Below are positions 1 to 5,517 of a DNA stretch of 12,793 nucleotides, piece after piece. Both the position numbers and the translations under genes were made by a program. The first letter of the stretch is position 1, and each line of letters begins with the position of its first letter. Source of the DNA: Burkholderiales bacterium. GTDB taxonomy: Bacteria; Pseudomonadota; Gammaproteobacteria; Burkholderiales; JAEUOS01. Where the stretch lies: NCBI GenBank assembly GCA_947456845.1, contig CANGUJ010000067.1:1-12793 (forward strand), read 5' to 3'. The notes under the pieces were generated by a model. It saw only the letters and a list, made by a program, of their open reading frames with translations. It was not told the origin of the DNA and ran no database searches.

Positions 1-14
1 CCACCGGAACGACA

Positions 15-43
15 TGATCCCGGAAGTCCGGCGGTGCTAAAAT
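15..43 (+). promoter_or_regulatory. Candidate promoter of the serine tRNA gene
   Basis: An extended -10-like element, TGCTAAAAT, lies at 35-43. Its hexamer TAAAAT (38-43) matches TATAAT at five of six positions. A start about seven bases downstream would leave a leader of only a few bases before the mature tRNA 5' end at 54, which suits a tRNA trimmed by RNase P. No good -35 hexamer is visible at 17-base spacing; the best-placed bases, TGATCC at 15-20, match poorly. The call rests on the -10 and its position. Confidence 0.4.
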
Positions 44-53
44 GGGAACAATG

Positions 54-144
54 GGAGAGATGGATGAGCGGTTTAAGTCGCACGCCTGGAAAGCGTGTAT
101 AGGTTAATAGCCTATCCGGGGTTCGAATCCCCGTCTCTCCGCCA
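54..144 (+). tRNA. serW: tRNA-Ser (anticodon GGA)
   Basis: A complete class II tRNA with a long variable arm. The seven-base acceptor stem pairs GGAGAGA (54-60) with TCTCTCC (134-140), followed by discriminator G and an encoded CCA (142-144). The anticodon stem CACGC/GCGTG (81-85 with 93-97) encloses the loop CTGGAAA, placing anticodon GGA at 88-90; it reads the serine codons UCC and UCU. The variable arm forms its own stem, ATAGG/CCTAT, and the T arm CGGGG-TTCGAAT-CCCCG is canonical. Encoded CCA and the long variable arm are typical of bacterial serine tRNAs. The symbol is given by analogy with the E. coli GGA-reading tRNA-Ser. No other tRNA lies next to it here. Confidence 0.97.
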
Positions 145-158
145 AACACCTAGTATTC

Positions 159-185
159 AAGCGCCTTTCGGGGCGCTTTTTTCTT
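159..185 (+). terminator. Rho-independent terminator of tRNA-Ser
   Basis: A perfect seven-base-pair stem, AAGCGCC (159-165) with GGCGCTT (172-178), closes a six-base loop and runs into a T tract (177-182, then CTT). It begins 15 bases after the tRNA CCA end, so the tRNA is probably transcribed as a single-gene unit. Confidence 0.9.
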
Positions 186-423
186 GGGCGATTCCGCATT
201 GCTTCGGTGCCGCCAGCAGCGCCCTTGCCTGTTCTCGCTCTTTGTCATGTTTGAAGTCGGCACAGTTCGCGCAGCCCGCTGACGCGCAACCTCTGCCGCG
301 CACCCTCGTGGCGGGCGCCGGTAGGATGAATTGGACTGAATCCACTTTAAGTGTTATGCATGCCCGGAATGATTTGTGAACGGGCTGTCGCCCCTGCTGG
401 TGGCCCGGCAGTACTACGCCAAC
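186..423. other. Intergenic gap without a recognisable gene
   Basis: The short open frames here have no recognisable protein features and no convincing ribosome binding sites. The gap separates the plus-strand tRNA terminator from the 3' end of the minus-strand exonuclease gene. A six-base inverted repeat CTACGC/GCGTAG (414-419 and 430-435) straddles the exonuclease stop codon. It has no following T run on the minus strand, so it is at best a weak 3'-end structure. No attachment site or tRNA-fragment repeat is seen after the tRNA. Confidence 0.6.
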
Positions 424-1116
424 TCAACAGCGTAGCCAGCGGGCATCCCGTTCGAGTTGTACGAGGTCGCGTACGCGTTCGATTCCCAAGGTTTGTGCTC
501 GGCGCAGCGCGATCTGTGCCAGTTGCGCGGTAGCGAACGCGTCGCCGAGGGCGGAATGCCGGACGGGTGCGTCGATGCCGAAGCGCGCAAGCCATTCATC
601 GAGTGAGAGACCTGCCTTGCATCCGAAAAGGACTGGCAGGATCGTCGCGAGATCGATCCATTGAAGTCGAATACGCTTGCCAAGGTGTTCGAGGATGGCG
701 CGCCTTATGAAGCTTTCATCGAATGGCGCGTGAAACGCGATCAGCGGCGCCTTTCCGATGAAGTCCAGCAGGCACAGCAGGGCTCTCGCCGGATCATCGC
801 CGGTTCGCTGCGCTGTTTCCCCGACGCCATGGATCAGGATATTGTCCCGCTGGCTTGGGCGCGCCTGCCGCAGTATGGCGCTGAAGGTTTCTGATGAAGG
901 AATCCGCAGCCCGGCCAGCACGACGGCGCCCACCGCTAGGAGTCGGTCCGTTCCGGTGTCCAGGCCGGTAGTTTCAGTGTCGATCACCACGGACCGCGTC
1001 GTTTCGAAGCTGGCGTCCGGTGCTGCAGGGGATAGGGCATGCCATGCTGCGATTCGTGCCCGCGAATCCGCGTCCAGGCGCTTTCCGCAGCCTATCCATG
1101 ATGGCAGAAGGATCAC
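424..1116 (-). CDS. DnaQ-like DEDDh 3'-5' exonuclease
   Basis: A 230-residue protein of the RNase T/DnaQ exonuclease superfamily, expected to remove nucleotides from DNA or RNA 3' ends using two metal ions. All five DEDDh residues are visible: D46 and E48 in motif I (VIDTETTG), D133 in motif II (APFDESF), and H187 with D192 in motif III (RHSALGDA). The exonuclease fold covers about residues 40-205, with a short N-terminal extension and basic C-terminus. The start is GTG at 1116-1114, overlapping the TGA of the upstream gene by four bases (GTGA); no strong Shine-Dalgarno is present, so translation is probably coupled. An open frame extends upstream to 1428 but would lie inside the neighbouring gene. 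It lacks the C-terminal polymerase-binding region of a full replicative epsilon subunit, so it is more likely a stand-alone nuclease. Substrate is unknown; pairing with a DUF294 gene is, from memory, common in proteobacteria, often near acetate symporter genes. Confidence 0.9.
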   Translation of the reverse strand: MILLPSWIGCGKRLDADSRARIAAWHALSPAAPDASFETTRSVVIDTETTGLDTGTDRLLAVGAVVLAGLRIPSSETFSAILRQARPSQRDNILIHGVGETAQRTGDDPARALLCLLDFIGKAPLIAFHAPFDESFIRRAILEHLGKRIRLQWIDLATILPVLFGCKAGLSLDEWLARFGIDAPVRHSALGDAFATAQLAQIALRRAQTLGIERVRDLVQLERDARWLRC

Positions 1117-3002
1117 AGTGCGTAGTCGACCTTGATTCGGCTTTGCAGCTTGCGTGCCTGGCGGAGCGCTTCCTTCAGGATGCGCCGGTCCAGTTCGTTG
1201 AGGGTGGAAATCCTCAGTTCGTTTGGCGGACCTTGATCCTCGAGGGCTAGGAACTGACGCGCGATGCGCAGGCCCTGGATGAATTCGAAGGCTTCGATCA
1301 TGGCTTCGGCCTCGAGCGTGTTGCCATGTCGCACCGCGTCGAGCCTCAGGCGTTGGGCTGTGTGTGTGGCGGTGGTGCCCGCGGCCAGGGACAATATTCG
1401 GGCCGCGTCGATAAATGGGCGGGCGCATTGACTCTTCAGGTCGATGAGCGCGCCGACTGCGATTTCGCCGAAGATGTTGAGGGGGGGGCGCGTCCCTAGG
1501 GCGTTGGCGGCCATCATGCGCAGAAACGCCTGGCGCTTCGTCGCTTCGTCAGCCAACCAGGCGCGCAGTTCCGTTGCCAGGGCAATGTTTCCATGCACGG
1601 CGCGCAGATCGAAAAAAATCGCGGCGTTAAGCAAGGCTTCAGGCGTGGGGTTGCGTAGCCAGTCATCAAACCGCTCCTTCCATTCAGCCAGCGTCAGGCA
1701 CCACTTCGGATTGCGCGCCATGATGTTCCCCTTGCACAGCGGGAAACCGAGCTTTTCCAGACTCGAGTTAACTTTTTGCGCGAAGCCGAGCCAGCGTTGG
1801 CGACAGGCTTCGACGGACTGACCCGGAGTCGGCTCGAAGATCATGCCGTTATCCTGATCCGAGCTGATCGTCTGTTCCATCCGACCCTCGCTGCCCAGAG
1901 CAATCCAGCACATGTCCGGCAGCGGGGTGCTGGTATCGCGAGCAACGAAATCAATCGTCCGCTCAACGAGGCGGTCGTTGAGCGTGACGATCAGTTGAGT
2001 CAACTGGCTCACCGCCATACCCTGTGAGCGTAGGTTGCGCGCGAGGGTACGGACTCCAGCAGCTGCCTCGCACAGCGCGTCGAGATCCGCTGCGCGTCGG
2101 ATGGCGCGGCCCGCTTCGCGCAAACCGGTGCCCTGCACGGCGAACAGGTCGCGTTCCGAGACGACACCTACCACCTTCCGGCCGCAGGTTACCGGTAGAT
2201 GGCGTATTGCGTGCTTCGCCATCGCCAGCACGGCGTCAAAGGCACTGGCGCGCTCGTCAATGGTGATGGGGTCGGGTGTCATGACAGCGGCCAGTGGGAT
2301 GTCTAGCGGCAGCTCTTGTAGAACGATCCGGTTGAGAACGTCGCGCTCGGTCAGGATGCCTTTGGCTTGATCTTTATCATCGATGGCGATCATCGATCCG
2401 ATGCGTCGGTTGTGCATGATGGCCAGGGCTTCCCGCAACGGCGTATCGACGCGGCAGGTCACCGGCGGGCCACGTAGCATCGACGCCAGGATTGCGGTCA
2501 TGCTGTTGCGGGCATACGCTTCTTCTAATGCCGACGCCCGCGCAATCCGAATGGATTCCTGTAGGAGGTGGGCGATGCGCCGGGTGCAGAACGCGGCAAA
2601 GTGGGGACTTTGGGCGAGCAGGACGTCAAAGGTCGGCTTCTCGAATTCGAGGCAGAACGTATCGCCTTTGGCCACATAGTCGTTGACCACCGACCGGCCC
2701 TCGATCAGCGCGCCGAGAGGAAAACTTTCTCCAGCGGTGAGTGGCGCGGTGCCTCCTGCGTCGGTGTCGCCAGCCCCTGGCGGGGCGCTGTGTACCTCAC
2801 CGCGCTGAATGACGAAATAACGGGCCGGTATTCCATCCATCGCGCCGAGAATGCGGGTGCCGTCTGGAAAATAACTGAGTACGGCCTGGCCGGCAAACCA
2901 TTCAAGGACGGATTCCTCGACCTGCGAAAAAGGCTGGTGCCGGCCCAAGAAGTCAATAATGTAACGATTGACCAAGCTCACCGGGGCGGGTACTTTCGAC
3001 AT
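1113..3002 (-). CDS. cNMP-binding / CBS pair / DUF294 nucleotidyltransferase-like signalling protein
   Basis: A 629-residue cytosolic multidomain protein. Domains in order: a cyclic-nucleotide-binding-like beta-roll (about 25-145), two CBS domains (about 175-230 and 238-292) that normally sense adenine nucleotides, a DUF294 GlnD-like nucleotidyltransferase domain (about 310-455) and the helical DUF294 C-terminal domain (about 480-622). The transferase motif reads GSEGRMEQ (370-377) followed by acidic D382 and D384 in SSDQDN, matching the GG/GS...DxD pattern of the polymerase-beta-like fold. The phosphate-binding cassette of the cNMP domain is atypical: FPLGALIEGRS (94-104) has one arginine but not the usual FGE...R-S/T-A pattern, so cAMP binding is not assured. 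ATG at 3002-3000 is chosen because AGGA lies seven bases upstream; a TTG two codons earlier would be too close to it. The gene is first in a unit with the exonuclease and divergent from the cyclase-kinase gene. Its biochemical target is unknown. Confidence 0.9.
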   Translation of the reverse strand: MSKVPAPVSLVNRYIIDFLGRHQPFSQVEESVLEWFAGQAVLSYFPDGTRILGAMDGIPARYFVIQRGEVHSAPPGAGDTDAGGTAPLTAGESFPLGALIEGRSVVNDYVAKGDTFCLEFEKPTFDVLLAQSPHFAAFCTRRIAHLLQESIRIARASALEEAYARNSMTAILASMLRGPPVTCRVDTPLREALAIMHNRRIGSMIAIDDKDQAKGILTERDVLNRIVLQELPLDIPLAAVMTPDPITIDERASAFDAVLAMAKHAIRHLPVTCGRKVVGVVSERDLFAVQGTGLREAGRAIRRAADLDALCEAAAGVRTLARNLRSQGMAVSQLTQLIVTLNDRLVERTIDFVARDTSTPLPDMCWIALGSEGRMEQTISSDQDNGMIFEPTPGQSVEACRQRWLGFAQKVNSSLEKLGFPLCKGNIMARNPKWCLTLAEWKERFDDWLRNPTPEALLNAAIFFDLRAVHGNIALATELRAWLADEATKRQAFLRMMAANALGTRPPLNIFGEIAVGALIDLKSQCARPFIDAARILSLAAGTTATHTAQRLRLDAVRHGNTLEAEAMIEAFEFIQGLRIARQFLALEDQGPPNELRISTLNELDRRILKEALRQARKLQSRIKVDYAL

Positions 3003-3291
3003 GGCCAAATCCTAACGCAACCACAGCGACCAAGATTGACCCCAGTCAAGCGGACGAGACGAGGGGGCCCTAAGGCTCGATGAAATGCTCTGGTCTTGAG
3101 TAAGGGTGGCAAAACATTGTCAACAAAGCCCTTTCGGCCGCGCGCCAGGATCGCCGGGATTGTTACAATCGAGTGCTGAAACTAAGTTGGGGTGGTAGCC
3201 ATTATGGTTTCGCGCTGCGCTCAGCAAGCGGATGTCCGTCGTCTGACTACGCTTAGCCGTTGTTAACTTTCCGGATGCTTTTCAAGCCGCT
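3003..3291. promoter_or_regulatory. Divergent intergenic regulatory region
   Basis: This gap separates the DUF294 gene (minus) from the cyclase-kinase gene (plus) and must contain promoters for one or both. It contains no tRNA-like or coding feature. TTGTCA/TGACAA sequences occur at 3117-3123: TTGTCA on the plus strand is a good -35-like match, and TTGACA is present on the minus strand at 3123-3118, but neither has a clear -10 at standard spacing. A TACAAT box sits at 3164-3169 inside a palindrome. The plus-strand leader would be about 115 bases if that box is used. Promoter assignment is tentative. Confidence 0.45.
3158..3170. promoter_or_regulatory. Perfect 13-base palindrome overlapping a -10-like box (candidate operator)
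   Basis: GATTGT-T-ACAATC is a perfect inverted repeat with a one-base centre. The embedded TACAAT (3164-3169) matches TATAAT at five of six positions and resembles the -10-like boxes elsewhere in this window. A dimeric repressor bound here would occlude polymerase. No family can be named from the sequence, and no convincing -35 lies 16-18 bases upstream. Confidence 0.4.
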
Positions 3292-5421
3292 GTGGCGAAT
3301 ATTCTAGTCGTCGAAGACGACCCGACCATCCGCGAACTGGTACGCCTGCACCTGGCGTCAGCCAATCACGAGGTCATGACGGCGGTGGACGGCCTGCAGG
3401 GCCTGCAGTTGGCCTTTAGCAAGCGACCGGACATCATCATTTCCGACGTGCAGATGCCGAACATGGACGGTTTCGGCATGCTGGCCGCGGTGCGCGCCAA
3501 CGAACAGACCGCATCCATTCCGGTGATCTTCCTCACCGCGCTGGATGATCGAGACAGCTTCCGCAAGAGCATGAATCTCGGTGCGGACGACTTCCTGAAC
3601 AAGCCGGTCAAGCGCAGCGAACTGTTGAACGCGATCTCCGGGCGCCTGAAGAGGCTCGAAGGCAACCGCGTCTCCGGCGCGCATCCGACGTTGTCAGGCA
3701 CGGACGTGCGCGCCGTGGCCAATCTGCGTGCGGCCGATCGGGCTGCATCGGGCGCCGCCGCCAGTCCTCTGGCCGAGGTCGGCCGCACGGTGCAGCGCGC
3801 GCGGCCGCGCCGCGCGCTTGACCTTGCAGCGCATTTCAGCTCCATGGAGGAGCGCTCTCCGCCTGACGTGCGGGCCGCCACTTCGCGCGAAACCGTGCAC
3901 GGCACGGTGCTGTTCGCCGATATCCGCAACTTCACCACCATGGCCGAGGCGCTCGAACCGGAGCAGGTGGTCGAATTCCTGAACGCCTTCTTTGGGCAGG
4001 CTTGTGAGCCCATCCTCGACCAGGCGGGCTGGATCGTCAAGTTCCTGGGCGACGGCTTGGTGGCCATGTTCGACGGCCGCTCGGGCAGCGACGACCATGC
4101 CGAGCGCGCTCTCAAGGCGGCCGTGCTCATGGTGCTGGCGGCGCATCGCTTCAAGCCCTGGATCCGCGACCGCTACCCCGGTCGCCGAATGCCGGATTTC
4201 GCCATCGGAGTGGGTGTTCACACTGGCGACATCTCGGTGTGCCGCATGGGCTCCGGCGAGGCCACCGAGACCACAGTGATCGGCGACACCGTCAATCTGG
4301 CGTCGCGCCTCGAGGGCAAGACCAAGGAACTGGGCTGGAGCATCGTCGCCAGTCGCATCGCAGCCAGGGCCGGCGGCCGGCGCTTCATCCCGGGACGCAG
4401 CGGGCAGCTGATGGTCAAGGGGCGCACCGGCGCGGTCGATATCGTCGAGATCACCGGCCTGACCGCCCGCCCCGGCGCCGACACCCAGTTTTACCAGATG
4501 ATCATCGACGCGATCAGCGCCAATTCGGCGATTATCGCCAGCGGCCGCCCCGCCCAAGCGGCGGCGGCGCCCGCTCCCCCGGCGCCGCGCCCGAAGCCGG
4601 CGGCCGATGCACCGGTGGCGATCGATGGTTACCGCATGATCCGCAAACTCGGCGAAGGCGGGATGTCCAAGGTGTTCCTGGCCGAGGAATTGGAGACCCG
4701 CGCACAGCATGTGCTCAAGTTGCTGCCGATTCCGGCGGATGACGACGAGGACGGCAACGAAATGATGCAGCGCTTCATCCAGGAGTTCGCGCTGGTATCG
4801 CAAATCGATCATCCGAACGTGGCGCGCATCTACCACCAGGGGTTCACCGAAGCCTACGCCTACATCGCCATGGAGTACTTTCCAGGCGGCGATTTGCGCG
4901 AATTGATTGCCAGGCGGCTCAGTCCGGAAGTGGCGGTGGCCATCCTCTTGCAGGTGGCCGGTGCGCTGACGGCGGTGCATGCGCAGGGGATCGTGCATCG
5001 CGACATGAAGCCGGACAACGTGATGATCCGCGCTGACGGCAGCCTCGCGCTGGCCGACTTCGGAATCGCCAAGCAAACCAATTCCGACATCGCCCGCACC
5101 AAGCATGGCGAAGTTTTCGGCACGCCCTACTATCTCGCGCCGGAGCAGGCGCTCGGCATGGCGGTCGACCAGCGTACCGACATCTACAGCCTAGGCGTGG
5201 TGTTTTTCGAGATGCTCACGGGGCAGCGGCCTTTCCAGGCGGACAATGCCCAGGCGCTCATGTACCAGCATGTCAACGCGCCCATCCCGCGCCTGCCGGC
5301 CGGGCTCGCGCGCTACCAGCCGCAGGTCGACCGGATGATGGCAAAGAAGCAGGCCGACCGCTTCAGCAGCGCCAACGAACTTATCGACGACGTGCTCGCA
5401 GCCGGCCATGCCGCCGGCTGA
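3292..5421 (+). CDS. Receiver - class III nucleotide cyclase - Ser/Thr protein kinase fusion
   Basis: A 709-residue soluble signalling protein with three modules. The receiver (about 1-120) has acidic D9/D10, phosphoacceptor D52 (SDVQMP), T82 and K104 (NKP). The class III cyclase domain (about 200-390) has metal-binding D210 (FADIRNFT) and D254 (FLGDG), substrate-selecting K250 and T328, and transition-state N335 and R339 in the VNLASR segment. This set predicts an active class IIIb adenylyl cyclase making cAMP. After an Ala/Pro-rich linker (about 418-440) comes a PknB-like kinase (about 445-705): glycine loop GEGGMS (454-459), K476, E498, HRDMKPDN with D571, K573 and N576, DFG at 589-591 and APE at 616-618. 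No membrane segment is seen. GTG at 3292 is the only start codon in frame after the stop at 3244-3246, and gives the typical receiver N-terminus MANILVVED; no clear Shine-Dalgarno precedes it. A hybrid histidine kinase follows 96 bases downstream and is the likely phosphodonor. Confidence 0.95.
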   Translation: MANILVVEDDPTIRELVRLHLASANHEVMTAVDGLQGLQLAFSKRPDIIISDVQMPNMDGFGMLAAVRANEQTASIPVIFLTALDDRDSFRKSMNLGADDFLNKPVKRSELLNAISGRLKRLEGNRVSGAHPTLSGTDVRAVANLRAADRAASGAAASPLAEVGRTVQRARPRRALDLAAHFSSMEERSPPDVRAATSRETVHGTVLFADIRNFTTMAEALEPEQVVEFLNAFFGQACEPILDQAGWIVKFLGDGLVAMFDGRSGSDDHAERALKAAVLMVLAAHRFKPWIRDRYPGRRMPDFAIGVGVHTGDISVCRMGSGEATETTVIGDTVNLASRLEGKTKELGWSIVASRIAARAGGRRFIPGRSGQLMVKGRTGAVDIVEITGLTARPGADTQFYQMIIDAISANSAIIASGRPAQAAAAPAPPAPRPKPAADAPVAIDGYRMIRKLGEGGMSKVFLAEELETRAQHVLKLLPIPADDDEDGNEMMQRFIQEFALVSQIDHPNVARIYHQGFTEAYAYIAMEYFPGGDLRELIARRLSPEVAVAILLQVAGALTAVHAQGIVHRDMKPDNVMIRADGSLALADFGIAKQTNSDIARTKHGEVFGTPYYLAPEQALGMAVDQRTDIYSLGVVFFEMLTGQRPFQADNAQALMYQHVNAPIPRLPAGLARYQPQVDRMMAKKQADRFSSANELIDDVLAAGHAAG

Positions 5422-5480
5422 CGCGCGCTAGCCTGAGGTTCCTGCCGGCCGCGCAACTGGCGGACGAAGCCGCGCTGTCT

Positions 5481-5501
5481 CCGCCTCTTCGCGGGAGGCG
5501 G
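5481..5501 (+). other. GC-rich hairpin in the gap between the two signalling genes
   Basis: CCGCCTC (5481-5487) pairs perfectly with GAGGCGG (5495-5501), with possible G-T pairs closing the loop further. No T run follows, so it is not a standard intrinsic terminator. It could stabilise mRNA, pause transcription between the cyclase-kinase and histidine-kinase cistrons, or simply reflect high GC content. Confidence 0.5.
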
Positions 5502-5504
5502 CGC

Positions 5505-5510
5505 TACAAT
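5505..5510 (+). promoter_or_regulatory. Candidate -10 box immediately upstream of the histidine kinase gene
   Basis: TACAAT lies seven bases before the ATG at 5518. If it is a real -10, transcription would begin at or next to the start codon and give a leaderless mRNA. No -35-like hexamer is found at 16-18 bases upstream, where the hairpin arm lies, so co-transcription from the upstream gene remains the simpler reading. The only Shine-Dalgarno-like bases, CAGG, abut the ATG. Confidence 0.3.
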
Positions 5511-5517
5511 CTTCAGG

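Noticed and set aside
1..36. Inverted repeat CACCG/CGGTG before the tRNA gene
   Set aside because: Short arms with a long GC-rich loop and no T tract; the window starts here, so no upstream gene can be linked to it.
54..423. tRNA-Ser as an integration site for a mobile element
   Set aside because: No integrase gene and no downstream repeat of the tRNA 3' end were seen; the tRNA is followed directly by its own terminator.
1117..1428. Upstream extension of the exonuclease frame to 1428
   Set aside because: It lies wholly inside the DUF294 gene and encodes Arg/Pro-rich sequence; the GTG at 1116 in the GTGA overlap explains the start better.
3694..5106. A 470-codon open frame antisense to the cyclase-kinase gene
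   Set aside because: Shadow frame in GC-rich DNA; His/Arg/Ala-rich low-information protein with no recognisable motif.
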